The notes: generated from the letters alone by a model not told the origin. Shown: positions 34,585 through 46,788, numbered from the stretch's first letter. The stretch is DNA of 64,000 bases from Metallyticus violacea (GCA_030762175.1 CM060843.1:117000869-117064868); one strand, 5' to 3'. Program-made: numbers and translations.

Positions 34585-34867
34585 CCGCCACGGATGGCCT
34601 AGGTAGTTAAGGCGCGGACACATAAGCGGGAGTTATGGAGTTCGAATCCCGCCAGGATCCTCCTCCCTGACTGAGGTTTTCTCCAGGCTTTCCTCAGTCC
34701 TCATAAATGGCAAATGCCAGGGATGTAACCTAAACTTAGGCCTGGAATGTTTTCCCTCCTTAAAAAAAAAATCCTTTCCCAATATATCATTTCATGTATC
34801 ACCAGTGTCCACCACCTGTGGTGCCTCAATAGTAAAAATGGGCATTAAACACCATTCAAAAATAAAT
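34585..34867 (+). mobile_element. SINE-A, full-length copy
   Basis: Head: ATGGCCTAGGTAGTTAAGGC (box A) and GAGTTCGAATCCCGCC (box B, about 34638-34650). Body: CATAAATGGCAAATGCCAGG, CTTAGGCCTGGAAT, CACCTGTGGTGCCTCAATAG, GGCATTAAACACC, ending in an AAAAATAAATAA tail. Confidence 0.93.
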
Positions 34868-36522
34868 AACAATTTGAAATTAAAAGCTCTATTCTTTTAT
34901 TTTTATCTAACAGATAAAAGTGAGATTTAGAAAATGGATAGAAATTTAGAAGGTTCCCAGGACTATTTTCACGGGGGAAGGGGTGACAATCAACATCACT
35001 GCAAACATCGATTCTTGGTCCCTGCCCCCATTTGTATGAGGTCTTTCACTGTAAGTCATTTTGGCAGTTTTGACCTTTGAAACAACTGAGATCCTTTCAG
35101 GAAAGTGAAAATTAAGCAATCATTTCTTTAGCTGCAAAAAACAAATGTCTATATTTCAAAAAAACTATATCGATAATTTTAACATTTATTTATGAATGCG
35201 CTTAAATTTACATTTTGTAGACAATACATTCGTCGGTATTAATTTCATTGCACAGCCATATTGCATGCGTTTGTAGTCTGCACTTTCGTGAAATAGGCCC
35301 CTGCTAGTGTTCTTTACTTGCTTATATTCATATTAACTATTTGGGAAAATCACTGCTGGTTGAAACACTCTCTCTTACCGTCGCATTCATGCCTCGAAAC
35401 TTTTTGGAAGGAAAGGGTCCATCTTACTGTAATAAACTCTTCCATTAGCTAGAATTGAACCCTGAACGAATTGAATTGTAGGCTAACAGGCTAATAACTA
35501 GAATACAAAGGTAGCATGTTAGTTCTTATTTATTTATTACAATCTACAAAGTATCTTGAAATAAAGACCATAATTTGAACAATTGCTGAAAGTTAAATTC
35601 TCAGTGCTGTGAATACAAATTAGAATCATTGAAAATATATTGATTGCAAAGCTTAATTTCTTCACTCAATTCCCTCCTCCGGTTTTTTGAACACCAGACG
35701 AAGTCCACATTATTGATTATCTAACCAACAAATTTTTGTTTTTCCGTGTTCAGTCTTTCACGATGAGCACTCAGAAGACGTAGACCAATCCGACGCTCTT
35801 CTCTGAGTAAAAGTTTATCTGCGGGGATGGTTGAATGACCGTACATGTTTTAGCAGGAAGTGTTATTCCAATGAAGATCGAAGAATGCATAGAACTAGGA
35901 AGAATGATTGAGTAAATTGAAGTACTTGATGTCTTCATGTTCCACCTGTGTTATTTCATACTTCGTAACATGTTTGACACTTTCAGAATGTTATTAATGA
36001 CGTACAGATCTTTGATCCCTTTCAAATGAATTATATCATCACTAAAGGGAAGATTTTTCATCAGTTGAAGATGGAGTAGCATAAGAGAAAAGGCGATCTT
36101 ATTTCTTAGGGAAGCGACTTTTAGGGAATAGGAAAGAGGAATATAGACCTTCTGAATGTTTCTCTATATCTCCACGGCGATTGGATCGGTGCATTTAACT
36201 GGACTCTCTTTGGAGCATATTCAGTTTCACGTTTAGTTCATTTGAAATATCTTACACAGATTTCATCAACTTGCTAAAATTTCTACTGCCCTCTTTCTTT
36301 GATCCTCAAATAGAGCAACCAATAGATATTCCAGCACACCGAAAGATCAATTGGAATTCCCTTAAGCATGGCTAATATTCTTGCAGGAATGGTACCAACT
36401 GGGAAGATATTTTGTAATGATGCCAGAAATGCAGAATTTAAGGCTGAGAAAAAAAGTATATGGGCACGTTGGCATGTTACATTGTTTCCATCAACTGAAC
36501 AGTGTCTGGAGAGCTTTAAATA
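34868..36522. other. AT-rich stretch, nothing recognised
   Basis: No coding or repeat evidence. Confidence 0.5.
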
Positions 36523-36808
36523 CCCCCACGGGTGGCCGAGGTCGTTAAGGAGCGGACTCGTGATCGGAAGGTCTGGAGTTCGAATCCCGACAGGACCGTC
36601 CTCCCTAACTGAGGTTTTTTCCTAGGTTTTCCTCAGTCTTCATAAATGGCAAATGCCGGGGATGAACCCTGAAATTAGGTCTGGAACATTTCCTTACTGA
36701 AAAAAAGTCCTTTCCCAATATATCATTTCATCTCATGTATCATCAGTGTTCACTGCCTGTGGTGCCTCAGCAGTAAAAACGGGCGTTGATCATCATTTAA
36801 AAAAAAAC
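36523..36808 (+). mobile_element. SINE-A, full-length copy
   Basis: Head: GGGTGGCCGAGGTCGTTAAG (box A) and GGAGTTCGAATCCCGACAGG (box B). Body: CATAAATGGCAAATGCCGGG, TTAGGTCTGGAACA, ATCATTTCATCTCATGTATC, CCTGTGGTGCCTCAGCAGTA and CGGGCGTTGATCA, with a poly-A-rich end. The open frame running in from 36368 is a chance extension into the SINE head. Confidence 0.93.
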
Positions 36809-37639
36809 CTTCAATAATGGAAACCAAATTCACTGAATATAAGGGAATCGCTTTATAACAAACACAGTGAAGATACTCCGGAACACTATTGAGGTCATTA
36901 ACTACTAAATTATGATTATGTATTGCAAAGGGGGGAAAATATCAAACTAATTCCTTATAAGTTTTAGTACTCCATTTTCTTTACCAGCCATAACTAAACA
37001 GCCATAATACCCCTTGCCAACAAGTTTATTCAAGTTAAAACCAGCTACAGTTTAAAATCAAGTAATAATGTTTGCTATACTGCAAGCCCTCAGATCATTA
37101 AATGAATTATATGAGCAAATGTTTTCCACAAAAGGCACTGTTTTAGCATAGGCTATTTTTTTCCTCGCTATATCTGCTAATTCATCAACTAGCGCTTAAC
37201 GATTATCGTCAATATTTTCACACAATTAGGATCCTTCGCACAGGAAAAAGGGACTCAAGTCTCAGCGAGAACAAACTGCCTTCTGATACTGTGGGATCAT
37301 ATGTTTTATTGTTCTTGCAATGTCATCTTGTTTATGAGTTGGCAAGATCCTTCAACTGCTGCGCCAGCATTCACACATGGATGCAGAGGAAGTTGCGATT
37401 CTTATTGCATGCTTTAAATTCAAACGTTTTGCAATGAACAGTTATGAAACTGGCACGCAGTCAGCCATATCAGACATGGCGAAGCCACTTATGTCATCAC
37501 GAACACTTAATTGCGACATATGAAGTCACTCTCCAGAAAGTGGTTCCTGGTGATGAATTGTAAATTTATTTATGATTGTTTATCTCATTTGTCAGGTCTT
37601 ATATTCATTTATATGATAGTGGGATGCAATTCTGAAGGT
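36809..37639. other. AT-rich stretch, nothing recognised
   Basis: No supported feature. Confidence 0.5.
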
Positions 37640-37975
37640 ATAAGAATAAAATTATTAAGACTGGTAACCATACTTGCCTCCAAAACCCAAGATCGAGAGT
37701 TCAAACCCGGCCAGGATCGATGGACTATTTTGGGCGTAAAATCCTAAGTATGGCTTTCTTCGGAAGGAAGTAAAGCCTATAGATAGAGTTCCTGGTCGAA
37801 TAATATTTATAATTGTTTTCAATACAAACTATAAATTGGTTTCATGTCGTAGATTTACGGCATGTAAAATAACCTATGCCTGAAATAAGAGGCCTCTGAG
37901 CAAAATTTACCTACCCTTTCACGCCCTCAATTGAATGGGACATTGATGACCTGTGATGCTAAAGAACGTGGGTAA
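37640..37975 (+). mobile_element. SINE-B, tRNA-derived copy with an internal insertion
   Basis: Head: ACTGGTAACCATACTTGCCT (box A region) and GAGTTCAAACCCGGCCAGG (box B). Body: GGGCGTAAAATCCTAAGTAT, CTTCGGAAGGAAGTAAAGCC, GTCGTAGATTTACGGCATGT, GAGGCCTCTGAGCAAAATTT and a TTGATGACCTGTGATGCTAA tail. About 50 AT-rich bases (about 37793-37845) separate the TAAAGCC block from the TCGTAGATTTACGG block. These are absent from the copy at 44857, so they are probably an insertion. Confidence 0.9.
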
Positions 37976-38167
37976 ATAAAGCAAATCAACTATTCAGTAA
38001 AAATCATTTTTTAAAGTCCGGAAGACTGTAGTGTATAAATTAATTAATTAATTAATATTATTTGATTATATGAAATGTAAATTGTTTATTGTTGATTTAA
38101 AAATCTTTTAAATTTAATTTCATCCCCAGCTAAACTCTATTACAATTTCGTCAATACTAGCTGCTCT

Positions 38168-38194
<27 letters not shown>
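38168..38194. repeat. (ATT)n microsatellite
   Basis: About nine ATT units. Confidence 0.9.
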
Positions 38195-38199
<5 letters not shown>

Positions 38200-38558
38200 T
38201 CAACATAATTTACTTAGTTACTTTTATAGAAGTACTATATAAAATGTCACAAACTCTATAACTCATTGTTGATGCGTTTTATATTAACAGATTACGTTCG
38301 TCTTATATCAGGTTTATTGGTGGGATATTGCAGGTAAAAAGAGAGCATAACCAAAGTAAAAGAAATACAAATAGTTGTGAAGTTTATTATGAAAAAATAA
38401 TTATTAAAAATCATAGACTTGATCAAAGAAATAACTATTGTGTCAAAAAATTGCATTTGAAATTACGATTTATAAATTAATCTAAATATGCAAATTATGA
38501 TGGAAAAGACGATGACAGTAATACCGTTGTTGATGATAGTGATAATATCAATGACAAC

Positions 38559-38559
<1 letters not shown>

Positions 38560-38594
<35 letters not shown>
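38560..38594. repeat. (AAT)n microsatellite
   Basis: About twelve AAT units. The poly-Ile in the overlapping frame is an artefact. Confidence 0.9.
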
Positions 38595-38595
<1 letters not shown>

Positions 38596-38816
38596 GCAAC
38601 AATGAAAATGCTTATGGCTCACTACTTACGCCTTGCATTTTTAAGGAAGGCATTTCCCATGAAATTTTATGGGGATAAAATTTCTTTTATGCCATAAAAG
38701 CACAAAATTGTAATATGGCATGTTAACATGAATAATATTTGACACCAGGTTTTACTATAGAGTCATGGGCAATATGTACTGATAATAAATGAGATGACCG
38801 ATAAATTGCGAAAGGT

Positions 38817-38965
38817 ATTTTGGAAATGAAGCGTTTCAGACCTCAGCTTAAGGTACCTCCCGGACATTTGCCATTGATGAGGAATGAGGAAAACTTGCAA
38901 ATGTCCTCAGTCCTGATGGAATTAAAGCCAAAGATTTTCCGTTCACGAAGTTCCGTTGCGACTTA
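38817..38965 (-). mobile_element. SINE-A, partial diverged copy (minus strand)
   Basis: The central part of the family is readable on the complement: CTGAGGACATTTGCAAGTTT then TCCTCATTCCTCATCAATGG and CAAATGTCCGGGAGGTACC, followed by TTAAGCTGAGGTCTGAAACG. Both the head and the 3' block are degraded. Confidence 0.65.
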
Positions 38966-39011
38966 TTTACATATTTCGTTTTTTATTTTAGGCAGCTCTT
39001 TTACAACTCTG

Positions 39012-39212
39012 GTCCCATTCTAATCATGGCTGAAACGTCCATAAATTTTGTTCAGAGGCCCCTTATTTCAGGCTGAACTTCACGTGTCTTAAATATGCGA
39101 CACGTGACCGACAGTTTGTTTCCCTTAACTTACATATTTTACGTCCTAAAATTTCGTCGATCCTGGTCGGTTTTGAATCTACGAGGCAAGTATAGTTACC
39201 TCTAGACTTTTA
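39012..39212 (-). mobile_element. SINE-B, copy (minus strand)
   Basis: On the complement: GGTAACTATACTTGCCTCGT (box A region), TTCAAAACCGACCAGGATCG (box B region), GGACGTAAAATATGTAAGTT, GTCACGTGTCGCATATTTAA, then GGCCTCTGAACAAAATTTAT and GGGACC at the 3' side. It lies directly beyond the SINE-A remnant in the same orientation. Confidence 0.82.
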
Positions 39213-41363
39213 ACGATTTCTGTTCTCCTTATCGGTATATGCATTCTGTGAGGGTATAGAAGTTATACATGACCACTAAAATGTAGTGTTCAAATTGTTA
39301 CGTGAACACTAAAAGTATGCTTTATGATGAGATCTCTTTGATTCCTCGTGAATCTTAGTTGTATTTTCTTTCTTTCTTTTATTCAGTCTTGAACAGCTAA
39401 AATTAGTTCCTCCGAAGTAGATGTGAGCTTATCACTTTCAATGCTACATTTTCTATATTTCCAGAAATCTATATTAAATTGCAATCTTTACAATTTATGA
39501 GTATGGCCTATAACCAAAGCTAGACCAGGTAACAAAGTGAACGTCCAAATTCACTCCAGTTGTTTTCCATATCTGAATAGCCGTTTGTTAACAAGGAAAC
39601 AAGTTCAAGCAACTTTGGCATTTTTGAAGAGGCAAAACGGTTTTTCCATGCAGAGGATGGAAGGAAAATCCTTTAATTTTATATGATATATTACAGAAAC
39701 ATAAATTTAGAAACCTATATATTTTCAAAATGAAGTCATAACATTTAAACTCTTAAAGAGACCACTCCCGCTTAATTTATTACAACAAAAAGCAAAAACC
39801 ACATAAATCAACTTTAGGGAGAAAAAGTATGGCCATATTTAACTCTACTCTTTTTCGGGTGTTAATATATATGTAATTTATGTCTATTTAAGGCGATGAA
39901 ATATTATTTTTTTGTACAGGATGATTCTTATAGATCCTAACCCACTGATTTTAGAACAACTAACAAACAAATTAAACGAACAGAAAAAGTTGCAGAAATC
40001 TTATTTGGTTTCATGTTATAATAAAATGTGCTGGGGTCAGGGCTAGAAACATTTGGACGAGACACGTCACAGTTTGCTTAACGCATACAATCATTGTTTC
40101 TGCTAGGGGCAAGAAGAAGCACGTATATGTTTAATAATATTGTTTAGTATACTGAATTTTGTAACTAAGAATGCATTATTCGAAAATGAAACCCATAACC
40201 TGAACTTTCGCTGATTTATGCTTGGCGTGCGGCAGTCGATACCTTAGGCATATAGTGCAACCAGTTTTTCTTATACGATAAAAAAGTGTATTAATATACA
40301 TATTCAAGCGGAACACTGTGGATATCTTAAAGTAATAGGATTACTTCTAGAATGCAGAATGGTTTCATCAAATTTTGTTGCTTTCTGTGTGAGTGAGACA
40401 GTCAAACTAAGCAGAAACATTTTGATGTTGGAGTGGCTAGTCCGTGTCCTGGTAAAATGAGTGTCAGGTATAATCCATTCTTTAGAAAAGTCACAATTAC
40501 TATGCCACATCTTCACTTAAGTTTAGGATTATTGAAAATATTTATCAAGTCCTCAGACAGAGAGTAGAGGTTTCCGGTATGAAAGAAAAGTTTCGAGAAT
40601 AAATATAGTTAAATTGAAATAAGGGGTTTTTATTTACTGACTCAAAAATTAATGATAGGGTTTTTGAATATCTGTTAATGAACAAATAGAAAAAAAAACA
40701 TGAGTAATGTTTCAGACTGTAGAGTAATTTTCTGGGGAATATAAAAGTTAAAAACTACAACGAGATGATTTAAGGCATGTTAGCACTTGGACGTCTTTCC
40801 TTCTAGACTGTGTGTTGTGTGTGAAGAACACAGAGACATTGCTGGTATGAAAAAAGTTACGAAGAAAAACATTCATCAAGTATGTTAACACACTATTGTT
40901 GCAACAAACTGAATATGCTTCTGGTGTAATTTAAGAAAATGTGAATAAATCAAGGTTTTTCCATATTTTGCATGATAACCGAAAAATTACTGTAGGTATT
41001 TTTTATTACTTGTACATATTTTATGTGACGTTGAAGTTCACGCATATTTTGTTTTTTGTATGAGAAATTAAAACCTAATTTCTTGTGGAAACTGTAAGTG
41101 ATCCGGCATTTTGGATTTCAATTCTTAATTTAGCATGTACTAGTTATACAAATAGTCTACATATTTTTATTCTTCTAGGAAACAAAACGTAAACTTTTTT
41201 GTTCAGTTTAGGCTATCCTATTCTCATCTACGTATGTCCGTGTGACAAAGGGTATAGGCATGTAAACACTTTTATGGTAGATTTTACCCGTTTGGTGAAC
41301 GTATATTCAATTGAAAATTTATAAAAGTCTTCAAATTATTGCGCTCCCCTTTCTTTATATATT
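39213..41363. other. AT-rich stretch, nothing recognised
   Basis: No coding, tRNA-like or in-window repeat signal was supported. Confidence 0.5.
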
Positions 41364-41400
41364 TGTGTGTGTGTGTGTGTTTTTTGTTTTTTTTTTTTTT
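41364..41400. repeat. (GT)n plus poly(T)
   Basis: About eight GT units, then a T-rich run. Confidence 0.9.
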
Positions 41401-43394
41401 ACAACAAGCAATGTTTATCATCTCTGTAGCTGCTACAAAAGAAATATTAAAAAATAAATTCGCTTTTAAACAGAAAGGCCTTACACTTTAAATTAAAGGA
41501 ATACGTCTCCAAATCAGGCTATTAGTGGGGGAAGTCACAGCAAACTGTTGCATGCTTGAATTCATTTGTGGACTTTATAAAATGTAAGGAAGGGAAAAGT
41601 AAATATATTTTAAGCAAATCAGAGCAGAATTATTTTATTATGCATACAGTATTTATTTTACAAACGTTTGCATACATATGCGCATGAAAGCATCGCATAA
41701 CAATTACCCATGTTTTGAAACAGAAACATAATTTCCACTGTTTCTGAACTAAAACAATTCTTTTACGGTGTTATTATATTTCAGGGATTCGAACGTAGTA
41801 AGGCAAAGAGTACATAAGAAATGCGATGTACGTGTTTGTATGTGCTTTTATTTCATTTAACCGTTTTCTGAATTCCCATTACTTATCTTAAATTATTTAT
41901 CCATACTATTCTATATTCCATATTCAATGTTTAATTTCATTACGCAATTTTGATTTAATGTTGGAACAATTTTAAGTAACTGCATTGGAGTTTCTTTCAT
42001 ATATGAAACATGAACAATTATTTTTGCACACATGTAATATTCTATTAAAAGGCTAATGCGTATATATTTACCAATTTAGTGTGGTTAAATATGGCTATTA
42101 CATAGCAGTGACATATATCTACGTAATCATCATCTATTTAAAATTCTAATAACTTCCTTAAAATTTACTTCTTCTTCCTCTTCTCATTTGGTTCTACAGC
42201 CTGGGGACTTTCTACTATTCATTTTATAACTATATGTAATTGTTCATTTGTAATAAGATGTATATTTTTATTAAATGTAGTTACTATAGTGTATGGTGGT
42301 AAACCAGGCATTATTTTTTAAAATTTGGATTTTACTTATAGTTTATCTCTTTCGTTTTCCTGTACGCACTTAATAATTGTAGAGGCATTTATTAAATTTG
42401 CAACTAATTCAATTTACAAACGCTTTCTAACAGTCGTATCTTTCTAAAGTTAGCGTAAAATGTTTTTACATTACACTTTTATCTTCACCTTTTCGAATAT
42501 GTAAATAGATAGGCTTGTTTTTCTTGGTAACTAAGTTTGAAATTTGATCATTCCATTAACCTTTTTATTGTAATTTCTGTTTTTGCTTGACTTTGCCTTT
42601 GTTTCAGGCGTGATTTATTTTGTTCTCTCTCTTTATTAATAGACTGGAGCAGGCATTGCTTTTCTCCCTCTGTTAGAATATTCGAACACTTTAATTTTTT
42701 AAAATTAATTAATAATTCTGAAACTTTATTTTCATCCCTAGTTGCCAGCATTTCTTATGTTTTTTGGAAGAAACTTATGCTTGAGATTTATAACTTATTT
42801 CCACTTAAGACATCTATCACCTTTGTTCTCGACATCTTCAAATTATCTTATATATTTTTTTATGTCGGATAAATTAACTTTTTAAGCAAATTCATAGAAG
42901 ATGTTTACATTCTTTTTCTTTTAATCTGACTCTAAGCTCCGATGAACCGTGGCCTGCCGCGGCGACCTCTGCTTCCTCTACCTCCGTCTTACGACTTCAT
43001 TGATAGAGGGCAGTATTGTAGAGGGGCATTTAATCAGCATGCAGGCACCTGAAGGTCGCCTATAACAGGGATTTCGTGATCGAAGAATGCCACCTCCTCA
43101 TCAGGCAGCTTCCTAATTGTTCTCACTGGGTTGGTGGGCCATGTTCCAAACATCCCTAACTAAGAAAAAGTCCTAAAGAATTCTTGTGGCTTCTATAACA
43201 TGACTTTTAGGAAGTAAATGTAGAGTTATAAGTATTAGGGTTGTTAGTAAAAGAATGAAGAATAGAAGTTTATTTAAGTAGAAGAATATTTCATAGGGAT
43301 AAGTCTATACGATTCACCCCCACTGAAATATGAATATAACATGTATGTTTGCCTCATCATCATATTTAGTGCATTTTATTTAGCAATGTATTAT
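41401..43394. other. AT-rich stretch with one charged small frame and a GC-richer patch
   Basis: It is mostly very AT-rich. The minus frame 42548-42751 (67 codons, starts MLATRDENKVSELLINFKKL) is charged and Lys/Gln-rich, with coiled-coil-like spacing. It has no recognised domain and may be chance or a transposon fragment. Bases 42940-43150 are GC-richer (GTGGCCTGCCGCGGCGACCT) with no match. Confidence 0.35.
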
Positions 43395-43416
43395 ACATGT
43401 ATGTATGTATGTATGT

Positions 43417-43450
<34 letters not shown>
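43395..43450. repeat. (ATGT)n then (AT)n then (GT)n compound microsatellite
   Basis: About six ATGT units, about ten AT units and a short GT run. Confidence 0.93.
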
Positions 43451-43959
43451 ACAACGTTAGTGTGTAAAATTGTATGCCGTAAAAAGAGAAAGTTCTCTGG
43501 TGTAACAGTCTACGGTAACCCACCCAGAAACGGAGCAAAGCCAAGGAAGGAGGCAATAAACCGCATTACAAGGAAATAGTAAACTAGAGAGACAAGTGTA
43601 TATCAAATCTTAAATGACCTTCCGTTGATGAGGGTTAATAAAATCCAGACTTTCGAATACGTTAGGGCAACGAACTCGCCAGTCGGTTGTACAGTTAGCT
43701 TTAAACCAACCAATGTAAATAACTGTTTTAAACTTTCAAATGATAACTAGGGGCGTGCCTTGGCAGGTGTATTTGAACCAGCCAATAGTAGATGTATATT
43801 TTGCATTTTTACAGTGATTTTCAGTCCAAATTTTTCATAAAAATTTACAATTTGCATTCGATTATCGTTGGTTTATCACTTGAGAATTTAACCTCAGTAT
43901 CTCGCGACTTATGTATTTATACGCATGATGTAAATTATGTACCTACTTATATCTCTTCA

Positions 43960-44330
43960 CCCCGATCGAAGGAAGAATGCCTCTAGAATTAAATTAAATA
44001 AATAGCTGCGTCGGGCTGCTTGATCTGCTTGACTTAAATCACGGCGTCGGATGGCATCGGACTCCTTGACTAGAATAAAACTGCTTCGGATCGGAATAAA
44101 TTGCGTGTCTTGACTAGAATAAAAGCTGGGCGATTTCGGCTCTTTACATATTATCCCTTGGCGTAATTCGCCACTCGAAGCTATAGGGTTCACAGATGTA
44201 AGCCCAGAAACTTCCCCGACCTCAAACGTTTAAATTACTCTATGCTGATTGGCGAGCTAGTATGTGTGATGTAGTGTGGCGTGAAACTTCAGCCGCCAGA
44301 CTGACACAAATGTAACAACCCTGACTGCTG
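43960..44330. other. GC-richer unidentified block with an internal 44-bp-period repeat
   Basis: CTTGACTAGAATAAAA occurs at 44065-44080 and 44109-44124, 44 bases apart, with flanking words such as GGATCGG and GGCGTCGG. A CTTGACTTAAAT near 44028 may be a decayed third unit. ATTGG/CCAAT words occur nearby (43719, 43766, 44246). It could be a promoter or LTR-like region, or a repeat; no ORF motif supports a gene. Confidence 0.3.
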
Positions 44331-44850
44331 AGTGAGGAAAAACCCATTACGTAATCGAGACTGCCCAGGAATACTTTTATTCTGAAGGAAAGCCTGAAAG
44401 CGCTACTTTGGCATTCATTTTTCCATTCCAATATAAAAATCTTAATTTATCTATATTATTTATAACTAAATAAAGAACTAGATATCATTGTTATTTACAT
44501 TATCATTGTTATTTACATGATTAAATAGAGTCTTCGCTATATTTAAGTTTAATTAAATATTTCGGAATTGTATTTTTATTATTATCTAGTTGCCAAACCA
44601 CTAAATTAGCATTTAAAGTGTATTTTAAACAATTTGTAGATTATGTTTCATGCGTGAAGTTAGTACTTATTTGTTCCCATTTCACCATGAATAGCCTTTG
44701 AAACTAGTTCTCAAAATACCTATAAGCTAGTCCTGGAAATATTTAGAAAAAAAGTTAGTTATTTTTTATTATTTTCAGCATGCTTACGCATACTTAACAA
44801 TTCTGAACGAACAATTTTACTTTGCATATTTTGCTTAAAGCTATCGCAAC
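44331..44850. other. AT-rich stretch, nothing recognised
   Basis: No supported feature. Confidence 0.5.
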
Positions 44851-45096
44851 GTGCTATTTTTTTTTTTTTTTCGGGCGTAAAAATCGTAAGTATGACTTCC
44901 TTCGGAAGAGAAGTAAAGCCGTTGGTCCCGTGTCGTACATTTACGGCACGAAAAAAACCTCAAGCCTAAAAGAGAGGTCTCTGAGCAAAATTTGTCGGCC
45001 GTTTCACGCCCGGAATGAATGGGACGCTGATGACCTGAGATGTTAAAGAGCGTTCGCAAATAAAACAAATCGGAAAAAAAAAAAAAAAATGTGCTA
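44851..45096 (+). mobile_element. SINE-B, 5'-truncated copy with likely target-site duplication
   Basis: The body (about 44873-45073) runs GGGCGTAAAAATCGTAAGTA, CTTCGGAAGAGAAGTAAAGC, GTCGTACATTTACGGCACGA, GAGGTCTCTGAGCAAAATTT, TTTCACGCCCGGAATGAATG, GCTGATGACCTGAGATGTTA. It is preceded by a T run (44857-44871) and followed by a poly(A) tail (about 45074-45089). GTGCTA occurs at both edges (44851-44856 and 45091-45096; the preceding bases are AC and AT), consistent with a short target duplication. The clean body suggests this is one of the younger copies. The tRNA head is absent. Confidence 0.88.
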
Positions 45097-45376
45097 CTGC
45101 GATTTTTTGGGTTAATTTACCTTTAACCATGTTATGACTGCTGCAAGTTGTTTTGCCATTTGATTATACATCCATGCACTATTCAAATATGACATATCCA
45201 TAAATATCTGGGTTTTGTTGAAATTATTTTTCGCTTGATCTAAGTTTAATTAATTCACTTTACTACCAGAAAGTATTACAGCGCACGTGTTAACTCCGTT
45301 CAGTCCCATAAGAATATATGAACTAGCACATATTTTTAGTAAGCGCGCATTGGCATGAATATAATATAAACCAAGC
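45097..45376. other. AT-rich stretch, nothing recognised
   Basis: No supported feature. Confidence 0.5.
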
Positions 45377-45815
45377 GGGTGAATCAGGTGGTAATGCTTG
45401 GTTTAGTTTCTGAAGACAGTCATTCTGACCTTGAGTAGTTTTCACCTTGATATAAGGAATGCTACAATAGACTTTCCGTTCTCCCATTTAATAGAATTTC
45501 ATTCGGCAGCTTCTGTCTATTACAGGGTCGAAAGCGCCAGGGTGAGGTGGTCTTGTGTGGTGTGCGCTTTAGAAAGGTTTCTGCCATGGCGTAGTGTATG
45601 GAAGCGGTCCCGTTTATTGGCTAAAACTCCTTGAATCGGGGCTCCGCTGGTGTCGGGGTGTTGCATCTGGAAACATGTTAAGGACCCTGTCTAAGTCTGA
45701 GGATCCTATGCGTCCCATGTCTCACTCTCCTTCCCCATTCCTTCCGGAATGTCTTTAATGAGGTTGTAAGCGCAAGCTGCCAGCCCTTGAGAAAGGCTAG
45801 GGTCCGTCCCAAACA
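45377..45815 (+). mobile_element. tRNA-headed repeat family C, copy 1
   Basis: Colinear with 62350-62815 over more than 400 bp. Best-matching blocks: CTCCCATTTAATAGAATTTC, then GGTCGAAAGCGCCAGG; GTTTCTGCCATGGCGTAGTG then TATGGAAGCGG; ACTCCTTGAATCGGGGCTCC; GTCGGGGTGTTGCATCTGGA then AACATGTTAAGGACCC. The head (GTGAATCAGGTGGTAATGCT) is more decayed than in copy 2. The body is markedly GC-richer than its surroundings. Confidence 0.82.
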
Positions 45816-46738
45816 ATGTACTTAAAACGCCAGTTTTAATGTACTTTATTTATAAATACCTATATCTGTACTTAAATTTATAGGAAGTATAAAAGAAAGC
45901 ACTCAAATATATGAGAGCGTTCAATATTTTTCCTGAAGGTTTTGCTTTATTTCAGTTTAAAGACCTCGGACTACTCTCAATTCTTTGACTATGCTGTGCT
46001 ATTTTTCAATATAATCTACATGCAAGTCTATGGCTTTGTTTCATCTAAATATCACAACTTATATATTTTAACTATACCAATAAGCAGTTTGTTTCTCACC
46101 ATCTTCGTGCTGCGACTTTGACGTCCCCATAATTATTACATCTTCTCCCGCAGTTTACACCTTTTTTAGTATAAAAATGAAGGAAATGAGGGATAGGATG
46201 GATAAGAAACAGAAGTTAGTGATCTTTTCTCGGTGATATAAGATATGTGTCTCTTTGCGTTATCGTGCAGATCAATCTGATTATGTCATGGTGAATAGGG
46301 ATGCTATTTCCGAAGAGTTTTGACAAGTATTTCGAAGTTAAAGGTTTCACTTCGACGTAACATAGATTATTTTATGTCAATATGAAGTTTGGTTTCGTTT
46401 TCATTGTATGTTGTAAAACACAAAAGTATAAACCGTAGACATGTAGGACTTGAAGGCTTTGTCAAGCTGCAATCAATATAATCTACAACATGCTCTGTGT
46501 AAAGATACATTTTGTAAATTATAAGTACCATGAAAGAAGTATACTGCAACAGGAAAATATGAATAGGTAGATGGTTTATTAAATAGAAATGAAAGATTTG
46601 CTTAACATCTTTTAAAATATATTTATCACATTTCAGCAGCATGTATTATGAATAATTACATATGAAAATTGCACCCAATAAATACAGTGGTATAGCTGTT
46701 TAAATTAAAATACTTTTAGTGTATGCCTTGCTTCAAAT

Positions 46739-46742
<4 letters not shown>
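45816..46742. other. AT-rich stretch, nothing recognised
   Basis: No supported feature. Confidence 0.5.

Positions 46743-46785
<43 letters not shown>
46743..46785. repeat. (AT)n microsatellite
   Basis: About 21 AT units. Confidence 0.95.
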
Positions 46786-46788
<3 letters not shown>

